Source of the DNA: Symsagittifera roscoffensis
Taxonomy: Eukaryota > Xenacoelomorpha > Acoela > Convolutidae
Direction of reading: 5' to 3'
DNA: 64,000 nucleotides
NCBI RefSeq assembly: GCF_963678635.1
Contig: NC_087066.1
Location: 13,934,517 to 13,998,516, forward strand
The position numbers were made by a program, and so were the translations under genes. Below are positions 33,088-45,290 of the stretch, one piece after another. A model generated the notes under the pieces. It did not search any database. It was not told the DNA's origin and saw only the letters and a list, made by a program, of their open reading frames with translations. How positions within the stretch are numbered: the stretch's first letter is position 1; each line of letters opens with the position of its first letter.

Positions 33088-35889
33088 AACTCGGAACGGT
33101 CTCTGCTAACTCTGCTATTCGTTGTTGTTTATCTATCGCAATTCTCGTAGTTATCACTATCGCAACTATTGTTGTTCTGATTTTCTTCTGGTTTTCTTCC
33201 AAAAAATGGTGGTTTTTGCCGTTTCTCAGAAGTGCAACTTCTCAGTTCGAATTTTTAAAATTTCAAAATACCAGAATATCATGACCTTCACCGTTTGACT
33301 AATCGTCCCAATAACACTGTTAATCCTTCAAACTGCTAATTCGGAAGGTTAGCTGCTGATAATTCGAAATTGCTGAATCTACATTTTTGTCCATTCTGGT
33401 CAAATGTCACATTATGAAACGACTGGCTAGCGTCTAAACACAGCTTCACCACGGAGTCTCAACACCACGAAGTCACACCTGAAAACAGGGCTACTACTTA
33501 ACTATAATGTTACTTTTGCTTACATAAAAGTAATCAAATCGATTGGAGATGGATCAACCCTGTCCCTCAACTCCTAGCTTCTCATATTCTTAAATGAATT
33601 AGATGTTAACTAAACACAACTCAGTTGTTACATAATTTCAGTGATATTTGTAAAATTTTTATTGGTTGAATTTTTTTAAAATTACTTAAAATTTTGAAGT
33701 AATGATGTGTATGACACTTTTTATGATCTTTGATCATTTTGTACAGATATTTTAGAATTTTTAAAACCTGAAGATGCACAAAAATGTGCGAAAACAATTT
33801 TAACGCATTCTCACAACTCGTTAAATTTACGGGCATTTACGGAAGCTAAAAGATGTTTAAAAACCAGTTTCAGTCTCTTCACAAGACCCCTCCGGATTCT
33901 TGAATCCGGTCAAAGAGCTGTCTTGTTGCGGTCCAAGAAGGGTAGTAAAATCTTCCCAATACCCCTCCGGATTCTCGGGAACTGCTCCGTAACGATTGTA
34001 GTGTAACATTCGCCCAAATACTACACAGTGACGGAGCGTAGAAAAAGTACCTATTAACGAGTGGCCGGCGTCAGTTACCTAGATTCTACTCGTTTTTCAC
34101 CGTCTCGACCAAGCCAGTTGATTTTCTGGTCTGTTTAGGGCTAAGTAAAAAGTTATTTTTTTCAGGCCATCAGTCAAACGACTTTCAATCAGCTTTCGTT
34201 TACATGCAAACACAACCACATAGCTGGGTCTCGGATCCTCATACTATGTGATTGCTATTAAAAACACGGCTCGAATAACCTAATTTGCTATGTTTTTGGT
34301 GACAGTTCTATATTAAATCCATTGGAGATGGATTGACCCTTTCCTCTTTCTAGCTACTGATATTTTAAAATATCAATCAATACCGGTGTCAATTCAAAGT
34401 TTTATGGCATCGGAGTAGCTAAAAAGTCAGTTTATTATAGTCCTTCACCATATACTGTCTCTGGGGGGCCGATCCTCCGGTTCCGTGTTTTCATTGTAAT
34501 AAGGTCGTTATTACTCCCAATTCGTGGCACGGGAGAGTACTGCTCTCTACTCCTTTCCCACTGAAGCCTCCCTTCTCGCTAATTCCTTCCGCTAAGTGTC
34601 TTATTGTGCGTGATCGTCACGATAAGAGACTTCGTTTTTATATCGTTATCGTCCGACTGTATTTCACTATTTTCGCTGTTGTTCTGATTTTTGTCACTTT
34701 TTGGCTCAAAATTGCCGTTTTTAGTATTTCTGAGAAATATTCGTTCGTCAACCGAAATTTTGAAAACTTAAAATTCCCGAATATTCTGACCCTCCTTTGC
34801 AGTAATTTTCAACCATTAAGGCCTCTACTTCTATTTCTGTGTTGCGTCGGAAGGTTGCGCTGTGCCAGACTGGCAGATTGACACACACTCCCCGGAGAGT
34901 CTACATCAATGTCCCTATTGATCGCATAGCACCAGGTTATCGTCAAGTAGTGAAGTAGTCCACCTTACAAAATGCATTAGAAAACGAAATTTATCTACTT
35001 CACTGAACTAACTACGTGTCACAAATGGCATCATACTACCTCCCACTGCCTTTCAACATTTTCACAAAACTTGCACCATGAGGAGTGTCCTAGATAAAAT
35101 TTCTTTTCTGACTACTTACGTCATCTCGCCATAAAAAATTTTTTCGCTCCTGCTGATTAAAAAGTTGGGACGTGGCACGGCCAACCACCCGTTAAAATTA
35201 ACCTAATGCCACTCACCAAGTATAATCAGTCATTTATGCTGTCGTCCTCGATACTAAAACTAAGAAACTCTGTAGCTAGGAAAGTTAATGAGGTACTCAC
35301 CCTCTCCGAGCGAGTGTACCTGAACCTACCAGATCGCCACACAGTGAACACGTATCTTATACAGGTTAAAAAATTCAGTCGTGTTTAAATAGGTAAATAT
35401 ACTCACCTATGCTCTCCATATATATAAATAGCACAAACTAATTTTCATTGCCATTCATCGATTGCAACAGTTTCAACAAATTTCAAAGCCTGGTCTGACC
35501 AAACTAATTCAAAACAAGAAGTTTAACAGTCTCAATAAGCAAACTTGGTTGATTGGTATAAGTTTTAGCACACAAAGACAATCAAGTTTTTCTCCTTCTC
35601 TCTTCACTTTTCACTTTTCTTCCTCGTCACGTCTTCGTCATTCCATTGCTTCTTGTTCTTGTTCTTCAGTTTCACTGTCTTCTAGAACCTTCTCCAACAT
35701 GTTCATGGAGTTGCGGGCCGTCCTCCAACTCTCCTGCTGTAACATCCTCGGTTTGCAACAAGGTAGCAAGTCCACATTTACCTTTTGTTCCCGGTTCTTG
35801 CAAAAACTGTTGTGAAGACACAGGCTCACATTCCGTTCTAGGTCAGCTCGTAAGACCTCTCTCTTTTAAACTTCAGTAACACAAGGCGC

Positions 35890-36984
35890 TCCAGCTACTC
35901 GCTTCACTGCCGTGGTATCAGCGTTTCTGTGCGTCAGGAATGCTCTCTTTTAGGCTCCCGGTCCTATATCTAGCTGGAAGGATTGATAGGCTTCCGTGTT
36001 CCTAGGCATATGACGCTTCGCGCGTTCGTACATCCATGACGTCACCACTGCACGGAACCAAGGCATCAACCTTTGCCTTGACCATATCCTCTCAAGGGCT
36101 TTGGGTATTCTCAGAACCTTGCAGGTAGTTCTGAAAAGATCCAAGTTGCGGTTCATCTTCACATTGCTTAGTTGCTCAGGTGTCGGCACGGCCGTCTCCT
36201 GCTCACTTGTGCCCGCATTAGCTTCCAACCATCTCACTGCCAGCATGGCACTAACCACCACGATTGACACTTGTTGATTTTGGTCGGGCAACCCCGTGGA
36301 GTACAACTCCTCAACGTCCCACACTAACACCAGATTCCCGCGTTTGGGGTACCATAACGTCTGCGCCAGGCAGTGACAAGGATACTCCCCATGGGTCATC
36401 AGTATGTTCCTTCGGGTCCGATACCCTGAGACTCCCAGCAACCGTTCCACTTCCATAATGATCCTGTATACATCGTCCTTTTCGTCTATGGTGGGGAATT
36501 CGGTGGGTTACGCTCCACTCGCTTTCTGCCTCTGGAATTCGCTCACATAACCCTCGTTCAATCTCATGAACTCTTCGCCCATTACGCCCTGCAACTCGCC
36601 TTCAGTTCTCTTCGGGACAGCCCGAATGATCTTCGTCAGTAAATCGTATGACCTTTCTGATATCCTGGCCAACCTCAAGCACTTTGGCACAGAGAAGAGT
36701 TGGTCGACCAACACCTGCTGTGTCCTCGCGTCCATCACCACCATGTGCGTAGGGTACCAACTACTGCAATATGGTGCGGAGCTCGAACCCACCAGATATT
36801 TCGAACCAGTAGGTCTATGATAGGCCTCACTGTCCTTCAAATTCATTTCGTTTTCTAGAGCCTCTCGCCAGCCTCCAATCTTTTTCTCTGTCTGTAGCGC
36901 TCCAGGGAATACTTCCACACTAAGGGACGTCACTATCCCATGGGCACGCTCTAGGTGTTCCAGTGATTCTATAGAGCTCGTCAT
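35890..36984 (-). pseudogene. E3 module B, C-terminal block
   Basis: Frames 36984-36508 and 36456-35950, homologous to E2 13884-12919. Shared: 'ERSYDLLTKIIRAVPKRTE', 'HGEYPCHCLAQTLWYPKRG' and 'RQRLMPWFRA'. It carries 'VVMDAR' where E2 has 'VAVDVK'. Soluble, helical, unassigned. A purine-rich stretch (element sense) lies just downstream at about 35588-35626. Confidence 0.55.
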
Positions 36985-36989
36985 GCTGT

Positions 36990-38262
36990 AAAATCAAGTT
37001 CACCTCCGTTACTCCATGACAGTCCGCGATCAACTCCATTCAACTCTTGTCCGACATGCTCAACCTCCCATACAGTTGCGCCAGTTGGCGATGCTGCTCA
37101 CTCAGCGTAATCAGGCAAAGCCCCGAGTTGCACACAAGTCCGTCCATTCCACTACTGTGGACTAGACAGGTACCCTGTCTCAACCAATCACTCGACGGAT
37201 TTCCCTCGGATGGTTACGTGGATGGGTTGCTCTTCTGCTTCGTTATTCTCAGGACCAGCAGATGGTGTATCATAGACAGATCGTGTAGACACGCGTCGTC
37301 ATCCAAGTCCAACGTGACATCTGCCGTCATGTCCCAGATTAAACCAGCGTTTGGATACGGACACCAAGAAGGCTTCATGAGCTCCCACATGGTTACTAAG
37401 CTGGTTTTCAAGGGACCGTCCCAAGAACCACAATCAAAACTCACTTGCCCATTCAGCTCGAAAACCGAGGGTTCGACCACTCGTTCTTCCAAACAATTCC
37501 CAGCCTGGGTTGTTCCATCATCAACATGCCAGTTTCCTTGGCTCGCTCAACCCAGAAATCAAGTACTACAACTTGCTCATAGTCGAAGTACGATTCCTGG
37601 CTTCCTCATTCACGAAGGGATTTTATGCTATCCCTGGAATGCCAGATACATATTGAAGCAACATCAACTTCTCCAGTGTTGCATAGTCTTTCTGTCCCCT
37701 GACTGCTTCAGTTAACTCCCGGCTCACTTTCAATCCTTTGTTGGAATACCTTCTCACTTCTTCCAACCTGCGATAGCTCTCCATGTCGTTCGACTCCTTC
37801 CTTATTTGGTATGGCCAGCGGCATGTCCTGATATAGCTCCAGGAGTGCTCTCAGAAAGTTTCGTTCACAATCAACTCCCCCTTGCCGAATGGTCTTTATG
37901 CACCTCATGAACCTCACGAAGCAAAAGACATCTTTACGCTTAGCCCAGGCTATCGCCGAATTGTCTCTAGAAATCAATACTCGCAGGGCTTCCATCAATT
38001 CCAGTTCCTGTTCTTTTGATTTCGAGTGGTTGTTGGCCTCATAATCTGACTTCTTGATCCCTATCAAACACCAGGCCAATCGTATTTGCAAGTCAGTTCT
38101 TGCACAAGGATAGGCCAGGTATGCCGCCACCGTCGCAGGTGCATGCATCGTCTTGTCGAAGTATCTTTGGAGGGCCGCCCTCCAAGAGATTTCCAGCAGC
38201 TTTTCCAGCCCGATTTCGTTTGCCTCCGAGGACATCGCCGTGCCGTATTCTTTCCGATTCAA
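36990..38262 (-). pseudogene. E3 module B, helical block
   Basis: Frame 38262-37708 ('LEKLLEISWRAALQRYFDK', 'CFVRFMRCIKTIRQGGVDC') and frame 37492-37214 ('WELMKPSWCPYPNAGLIWD'). Homologous to E2 15448-14030. Stops separate the pieces. Unknown function. Confidence 0.5.
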
Positions 38263-38289
38263 GCTAGAATTATCCGTCAGCTCCTTCAG

Positions 38290-39627
38290 TTACTCCTGCA
38301 TGGCTTGCTTCTCGCTCCAGGCCATCAGGTGCCCTCTCACGGAATTCCTCGCCTTAAGCATCTCGACATAACCCCCTGCCGGATCTCCCACGTGTACTGA
38401 GTCTGGCACCGTGATCCGACTATACTCTACCACGTCGAGTTGTCCCTCCAGCTTCATCCGGGCCATGTTGGTTCGCGAGGGCTTGTAATCATCAATTCCT
38501 CCAGATCCACACTGACTGATGACTTCCATTTCTAGCTTAGTACCCGCCAAGACCCGTGCATTTTTCTTTGAACTTGTTGCCGTTGTGGTCAAACCTGCCA
38601 ATAGCATCGGGGGTATCAGGTTCTCTTTTTCTCCCCCGGCCAGCCTCGCAATGTCACCTTTTCCATTCTCACTTGGCCGAGCTGCTCTTGCCAACGAGGC
38701 CGCCACTGCACTGGCTTTCGACTTCAACCCTTTATTGGTTTACGGTCTTGCTCCCTGTTTTCCCTTTCAAGCGTTTCAGCGCTTTCTTGGCTCGCCTAAT
38801 GGGTAATTTTATCGTGATTTGCTGATCATCGACACTGTCCTCTGTGACTGAGTCGGTCAGAACATCAGACTCTACGGAGCTCATTAGCTTCTCTAGAACC
38901 TCGCGCATGATGGGTTGGTTTAACCCCACCTTCCTTTACGGACTGCTTCCCGTATCTGCGTATCACGTCACATTTCCTCCCATGAAGTTTACTCGGCTCC
39001 AGGCCACTCCTGTCTTGCGTTCAAGTTCGCTCTGGTATCTCTCCCGTTCCTCCTCATGCAGCGTGCTCAGGAAGGATACCCTCATGGTCTCTTCAATTCT
39101 CCTCTTCCTTGGTGATTCATGGAGCAGTTTCTGTAGGTCCCTACTCCGGTGGTCCATTGCCAGGCTTATTGGATCCACTGCAGATGAGCTAGCCGGCGCC
39201 TCTTTCGTAGGGGACATGAAAGACAATGGTGTCTACAGCAATAGATTCTCATCGACTTCCCCGTCGTCGTCTTCACTAAACTGGTATTCCAGCAAGTCTC
39301 TCTCCAACGCTCCTAGGTCCAATCCACCCGACTTCTCTCCCTTTTCCCTCATGTGATCGTCGTCCTGATCCATCAGTTCAAATCATTCGTGTCTGGTTTC
39401 GGTCCAGGTCCCGAAGGGCCTTGTCGCATATCCATGCCCGAGACCGGCCGCGCCGGTACGGTCAGATCCCCTGCGTGGTAGAATAACTCGTCATTCACCA
39501 GGAACTCTCCGGACTCATCGCCACATGGCGCCAGATCATCAATCGTTATGTACGTGCCTCCTCTGCACTCCTTTACTACTTCCAATATTATCACTTTCAC
39601 TTCTCCTGACCACTTCAATTGTGACAA
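38290..39627 (-). pseudogene. E3 module B, disordered and basic block
   Basis: Frames 39627-39373, 39226-38963, 38929-38732 and 38727-38290. They contain 'HESPRKRRIEETM', 'LPIRRAKKALKRLKGKTG' and an Ala/Ser-rich stretch ('KASAVAASLARAARPSENG'). This corresponds to E2 16923-15574. Basic clusters suggest nucleic-acid or nuclear targeting; inference only. Confidence 0.5.
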
Positions 39628-39641
39628 ATCATCTGCGGGTG

Positions 39642-40492
39642 TTACACATCATTCCACACGTCAACCGGGACCTCTGGTCTCCTGGAAGGTGGTGCCTTGA
39701 TCTTCTTCCGGCTCCAAGCATCAGAAAATGTAAAGTCAAACAAGTGCATGGCAGCAACGTTCCAACTGATGAAGCGCGGCTCAATCCCTCCACTCCATTT
39801 CAGCATTCTCTCTTCCGCATCACGAGGCGCTTCGATGCGAGGGGCAATTGCAGGAGACGTGACTCCAAACAACATCCTCCTTATCGGTGGGTATCGGGGC
39901 ATTGGTCCGGCAGCGGCCTGGACCCGGAAAGCCACGCTTGCTGGTTCTCTTTGACGTGTGCATAGGCTTCCGGCCAAAGTGGGACCCGCATCGCCTCTCC
40001 TGAATCCTTCACCACTGGTCGCAGATTCCAAGGCTTTGGATTAAACTGGAAATGGGAAAGGTCCTCGCGGCCCATTCGGCACTTGAAATTGTTGTTGAAG
40101 TCCATGAACATCCAACCTGGCTCCGCTATTCTTCCGAATAACCTGTTGTCGCTAGCCAACCCTCTCAGCTCCTTCTGTTCCACCCAATTCAGCACGGAAC
40201 AATCCACAACCGAGACTAAGTTGACATACAACACCGAGTTCCTGTATGCCTTCACTTAAACGTCCGGGAACGCAAATGACATCACGGGTCCATACACCAC
40301 CGTGACGAACTCCCTCAGTCCATGGACTAGAGCCAGCGGATCGATCCGCATCATCACGGCCAGATCTGTCAGCAAGGGCATGCCACAATAATGCTTGCAT
40401 TCACTCGCTCCCGTTGCCACCTTATCTTCTCCTGTGATACTCCTATTCTGTTGCAGGAGATATTGGAGCAAGAGGATCCTCCAAACCTTCAT
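39642..40492 (-). pseudogene. E3 module B, central conserved block (single copy)
   Basis: Frames 40492-40256, 40255-39881 and 40031-39642. Motifs 'GMPLLTDLAVMMRIDPLAL', 'EFVTVVYGPVMSFAFPDV', 'SVLNWVEQKELRGLASDNR', 'KPWNLRP' and 'RRMLFGV' align with E2. This is the single-copy form of the region duplicated in E2. Family unknown. Confidence 0.55.
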
Positions 40493-40510
40493 CTTCCTGA
40501 ACGAGGCGGT

Positions 40511-41790
40511 TTACAACTGCGCATTGAGTTTTTCGGGGTAGCGTAATAGCACGAGCAAAAGGCCCAGCCGACCGTACGTAATGGCGACCAGGGTAAGGAG
40601 TCCATCCAATCTCAGGTCCGCTAACGCTTGGTTGAAGAGGTTCGCAAGTCCTTTCACAAAGTTCTCGTGACCAAACGTCATGTACAGTGCTAGTACCAGA
40701 CCGATCGACAGTTTCCGGATGTCCTTAAAAAAGCTCGCGATCAGACTCCGGGAGGCCCTCGGGTAACACGTTGACAGGAAGGATGGCGTCCATTCCACTC
40801 CCATTCCACCCAAGATAGCGTCTGATTGCTCATAATGTGCCCTCGTGGCCAAAATATCAGCCTGGAACTTATCCAACGACATCGTGTTCACATCTTGCCT
40901 TAATTGTAACATCATGCCCCAGGCTAACTCCCTCTCGTTAAACAAGTTTTTCAGGTAAGCATGTATCTCTTTGATTACCGCCGGTGCATGCTCAAACGCG
41001 TCTTCTCCCAAGGTACAAAATCTTGGTGACAAGTACAACCATGAGTTGGTGTGTGGCTTCGTCCGCAAAGCCAATGCCATGAGATCCTCTTCCGCAGATG
41101 TCATATTTTTTTCTGACTGTCCTCCCCTGCTCATTTTCCGTGTAATCCATTTGTCTGAACCAGAGGTCATTGGCCACCTGTTAAACCAACAAGTGATCGT
41201 GAATCTGGCGAAGTTGGACAGCTCCAACCCCAGGACTTCATCCAGCACCAACCGAGTTGTGCTGCAATCCTTGAATCCCTGGATGGCATTGGAAATGTCA
41301 GCCCAGATGGCAGGAAGCTCCGAGCGGTGTGGGTAGTAGTTGTTAGGGTTCACCATCTTGTTCGCCGCAGGTATTATCACTTTGAATTGTCCCTCAGCTA
41401 GAGTTGTGACCATCGTGTACACAAACTGTATGGGTTCTGGCAATGTGGCATACCCCGGTGATAATACAAAGATGATCTTCACTACATTCCTGGTGAAGTG
41501 TCACTGCACTGATGCCTCCACCTCGGTCATGGCTGAGAGCAACGTCATTATAGCTTCTCCTATGACTTCATTGCTCGGGATTGATCCATCCGTCAGACGG
41601 GACAACAACCCTCTACTCTGCAAGTGGTCATTCGAGCCGGCAATTACTATCACCTGCAATTTCATACTGATCGTCCTCCGCGCGCTTATTGCCATGCCTG
41701 CTGATTGCGCCCAGTCTAACTTAGACGCCGTCAAGAAGATCACTTCCGGCCAAAAGAGAGAACAGGGCGTGTAGAGATAGTCTGAACTGG
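40511..41790 (-). pseudogene. E3 module B, second SGNH-like domain ('GSNDHLQSRG')
   Basis: Element-sense reading gives 'LIIASSDYL', then 'FWPEVIFLTASKLDWAQSA', then 'LQVIVIAGSNDHLQSRG', with the 41482 frame (323 residues) after it ('VLSPGYATLPEPIQFVYTM', 'LVLDEVLGLELSNFARF'). The order hydrophobic strand-SSD, then strand-GxND is compatible with a diverged SGNH fold. No clear DxxH block V is seen, so activity is doubtful. One frameshift lies near 41490. Confidence 0.5.
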
Positions 41791-41796
41791 CAATTA

Positions 41797-43100
41797 TCAG
41801 ATACTTGCAGCCTTTATATCCAAAGGATCATAGGCAGCAAACAGGCTGTCACCCACTGGTGCCTTCAGTCCCGCGTGTCTCCTATCGTCCCCTTCCACCG
41901 AGGTCGCTCGGGGATAGTCTCTCGAGTACTCACCAGGCGCCTGGCCGGGTGGCTTGGAGAACTGCCTATACAGCTTGTGGTGCTTGTTATTGGGCTTATT
42001 ATCTGCCAGAAATTTGCCCTTCCGAGCTGGTGGTGTCAATTCCCTGGCTCTCCGACGGACGTCCGTAAGAGATCGGTTATTCAAGGGCCCAAAGGTGTTG
42101 TCCTGAGGCAATCCATCAAGATACACGAACCTGAGCGTAATCGCGGAGCTAAACTGCTCCTGTTCCGCTAACAGCCAGTCCACGCCCGGTATTCGATATA
42201 ATCTCGTCACTTTGGGACCATCTCCACCGATCATCCTTCTAGCATCCTCTCGACACGTCAATGTGCTCATGTTCAACCTCGCCGACATGTCCGTCTTATA
42301 CTGTCCCCAACCGCTGGGGTCTGGACCGTTCCAAAGCAGCACGCTGCTTGGTTCAATCTCCTTCCGCCGGCACGACGCTCGTCGATTGGTTTGTTGTCGA
42401 AGCAGGAGTTGCTGTAGCGGGCGGGTTACTTGTCCTAGACACGTTCTGGGAGGTAGTCTGGTTCTGATCAACCGATTTCCCTAGTCGGCTCTCCAACGGT
42501 TGTCTCCTAGGGGGAGGAGCAGTCCCCAACCTCTCTCTCACATCTGAGCTTGGAGCAACGGGAGCGGCTGCACCCGTCTCCATGGCCTGGGGCCCGAGGC
42601 GGTTGGCGAGTGATTCCGACACGTTGCCCCTCACTCTGCCTCCTCCAGTCGAACTGGTCCGAGCCAGTGAGTTGGTCGTCCTCAATTCTTGCTCCACTGC
42701 CCTTAACTGCGTCTGGAACACGTCGTTTATCCAGCGTCTCCCTTGCTGGGTTTTGAAATGTATACCATCTCTGGTGAGCGCGAGATGATCAATCATGCGC
42801 AGCATGTTCTCAAGATCCATGATTCGCAGCTCGCTGGGATTGCTTCTCACCAGACTGCGGGTCATCTCGTTCCAACGGGTCACGTTGCCGTTCATAAAAT
42901 CCGCCAACGGCGTGCCCAACTCCGGGTTCTGTGGTATCGTGCACAGCACCACGAGTCTCCTCGTGATCCTCGCTCTGGAACTCCATCATTTTAATGAACT
43001 GAGCCACGGAAGCTCCTCCAAAAGATAGAACAGTAGTCTGACCATTGACAAAAAACTCGTTCAGATCCCTCACTAAAATGTCTCCTATAATTAAATTACG
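41797..43100 (-). pseudogene. E3 module B, SGNH-hydrolase-like protein
   Basis: Block I reads 'LIIGDILVRDL' (GDI at 43077-43085): the nucleophile Ser of 'GDSL' is Ile (ATT), one base from AGT. Block II 'VLSFGGASVAQFIKM' and block V 'LTRDGIHFKT' are kept. A deletion of about 100 bp removed block III (GTNN in E2). The 42952 frame continues to a Pro/Ser/Thr-rich linker, and the 42471 frame holds the conserved tail ('IPGVDWLLAEQEQFSSAI', 'LDGLPQDNTFGP'). Between E2 and E3 all four blocks can be seen, but never in one copy. Confidence 0.65.
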
Positions 43101-43277
43101 ACTCCCTGGGGGGAATTGCCTGGTTGCTTATGGCGGGGTTCCAACCCATGCCATTCAAACAAGCTCGAGGATGCTCCGCGGCTACTTGCACGAACTAGTT
43201 GCGTACCGTTAAGTTCTTCCTGATGTCAACTACGCGAGACTTCTGAATCGTTCCGCCATGCGCAGTCCCCGTTGATA

Positions 43278-44176
43278 CTATGGCTCGAGGTGTTCGCTCC
43301 GAGCTACTTGAGGCGTCCGGCCAGTGGTCCTGTTGATCTCATTCATCGCTGCTCTGGCCACCTGATTGAATGACTCTTGAAACTGGGGAGCCAGATAGGT
43401 GTCTGAAGGATCCAGTATCATATTTCTCGGGTTCGGAGCAGACTGTGCCTTCGTCCTGGAACGTGTGTTCCTGGATCCCTCCGAGGAGTTCATCGTCGCC
43501 AGAACCTCCGGTGACACTTGGCTCACCCTTGCCATATATAGCTCCTTCAGGTGTTTTATCTCTTCTTCCTTGATTGCCATTTGCCGATCTTCGAACTTCT
43601 TTTTCCATTCGTCTCTTTCTCGAGCTATTGCCCTGTACTCCTGCAGCTTGGCACACAGCTCGCTTTGATTCTTATCCTTCTTCTCCAACGTCTCGATCGT
43701 CTCCGAGGTCTGGATCTCTATCTCGTTCATCCTCACCCTCTTCAGTGGAGGAGCAGCTGTCGGAGAATCTACTGAGTGTGACGGGCCCGGCCCATCACGT
43801 AGTCTCTTTGCTCCGATGAGCGGCTGTACCGGTTGAACAGGTAGGGGCATCTCACCTAGCCGGTCATCCCTCTGCTCGCCTAGCCCCGGCTCATGAGACA
43901 AGTCGTGGCCAGACATTTGTCCTCGCCGCCATCTCATTAGTCGGTTTCGACCTCTCTCGCCGTCCCGGACTCACCGAAGGCCAGCATCAGCACTACATCC
44001 GTAGGGCGATTCCCTCGACCCTCTCGTCCTAACGCGTTGAGGAGCTCGACCACAAACATCGCCAATCCCGGGTCTTCTTGTGCAAAGTCACGGTCAATCA
44101 GCCGCTGATATATCTCGTCCAGAGTCGCTCTTAGACTCACTGAGAGGAATTCCATCAAATCATTCGTGTCACCCAT
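43278..44176 (-). pseudogene. E3 module B, N-terminal helical and coiled-coil region
   Basis: The start is taken as the ATG at 44176 ('MGDTNDLMEFLSVSLRATL'), aligned with E2's start. After 'RGNRPTDVVLMLAFGESG' the frame shifts near 43937. It then encodes 'MPLPVQPVQPLIGAKRLR', a coiled coil ('RERDEWKKKFEDRQMAIKE') and a tail with 'LDPSDTYLAPQFQES' (E2 'IPDPSDTLGDPVVEQ'). Together these suggest an oligomerising, partly disordered region. Confidence 0.55.
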
Positions 44177-44666
44177 CTTTCTATTGCTTATCTTTCGTCG
44201 TCGTGTTCCTTCTGATTTGTTAAATTCAATAAACAAAATTGGATCAATCAAAATCTGAAAAGCAAGTCACGACTTAAAACCATCATTTCATGCCGTTCCA
44301 TTTCCAGGGTGAAACATCATTCACATTTTTTAAAAACGATCCATTGAAATTCTCCTTTGTTCTTGATTTAAAAATTAGCACCAAGGTGGATCGTCCACCT
44401 GTAACCTTATCAAGATAACACAAATGAGCGCTGTCACCTTCTTTACCTGGAGTGTTCCAGGTCTTTTATGACACAAACATCACTTAAAACATAAGCTAAC
44501 TATAACATAACATTTAAGCATCACATATTCACTCTATTTTTTAAAAACATAATCCCTAGTAGCTAGCCTGAAACTTAATCCTAACGCCTATAAAGTAAGC
44601 TTAATAAAAACCACTTATCGCCGAATGCAACTCCTAGCATATATTCAGATAATACTTTTTATGTAA
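44177..44666. other. Spacer between module A and module B (E3)
   Basis: AT-rich, no gene. It holds 'CTATAACATAACATTTAAGC', similar to the E2 spacer. Nothing else recognised. Confidence 0.4.
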
Positions 44667-45290
44667 TTAAACCTCTATGTCAGTTTCTGAAAATATTACG
44701 TGTACAAGGGCATATAACTCTCTCGAATGTAGCTTTCCCCTATTGGGATCATAGACTGGTATCGAGAGAGAGGTCACTCCTCTCTCAACCAGAAAATCCC
44801 CTAAGGCCAATACCAAGCTCTCTGATTTTACGTGTTGCTTATCAGTGGCCTTAGTAACCAGGAAACACAACTATTTCCCTGGTATCTGTGATGCAACAGG
44901 GGGCAGCGCTATCATCCCTCCCACACCAGGCCTCTGTTTCCATAAAAACTCGATATTCTTATACTCTCTTTTAAAGTCAGCCGCTAGTGCTGTTTTGAAG
45001 TTTACATCCGCTGTTTTTTCTATAGCGCATGTATGATCCGTGAGTATGAAATCGCGGTCCGTTATGACAATATTGTTTGAATAATGGTTCGGTAGGTCAA
45101 AATAAGATTCAAAAATTCATCCAAAAGGTGGTTTTTTGGCGTTCTCGCCTTCCGTTTCCAGTTCTCCGGTTTCTCTTGCCAATTTTAATTTCTTAACGAT
45201 CAGGTTTTCGGTGTGCGTGAATCCTACCCCCACTCCCCGGACAAAATTCTCCATCGACGTCCCCGTCGATCGCCCAAATCGAGCAGATCG
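44667..45290 (-). pseudogene. E3 macro-domain-like segment, one in-frame stop
   Basis: Homologous to E2 22818-23513. Preserved: 'ILTDHTCAIEKTAD', 'NFKTALAADFKREYKNIEF', 'WKQRPGVGGMIALPPVASQ', 'LCFLVTKATDKQH', 'SIPVYDPNRGKLHSRELY', 'VIFSETDIEV'. A TAG interrupts just before 'LCFLVT'. The substrate loop again reads NRGxL, and a basic residue follows 'FLVT' (K here, R in E2). Good conservation between diverged copies argues that the protein was functional in ancestors. Confidence 0.6.

Larger units (their letters stand above)
12650..35630 (-). mobile_element. E2: decayed giant Ty3/gypsy-like retroelement with module B, about 23 kb
   Basis: In element sense: leader (35630-30181), gag relics, PR, RT-RNase H, spacer, integrase, acidic tail, macro-like segment (to 22818), spacer, then module B (22436-12919). 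This is the first complete A+B unit in the window. E1 and E2 share a one-base deletion in RT, so they come from a copy that was already defective, or exchanged sequence after it died. Outer ends are approximate. Confidence 0.75.
30181..35630 (-). other. E2 leader / LTR-like non-coding block
   Basis: Same order of blocks as E1: gag-proximal leader with inverted repeat 30818-30833, CCTCCGGATT array (about 30915-31145), AT-rich segment (31312-32073 being the source of the ectopic copy), T-rich tract with G-run, hairpins, and sub-repeats from 32922. Relative to E1 it lacks about 600 bp (E1 about 9370-9970, including inverted-repeat site 2). It has an extra degenerate sub-repeat near 34413, making it the longer block. 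No gene supportable. Confidence 0.6.
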
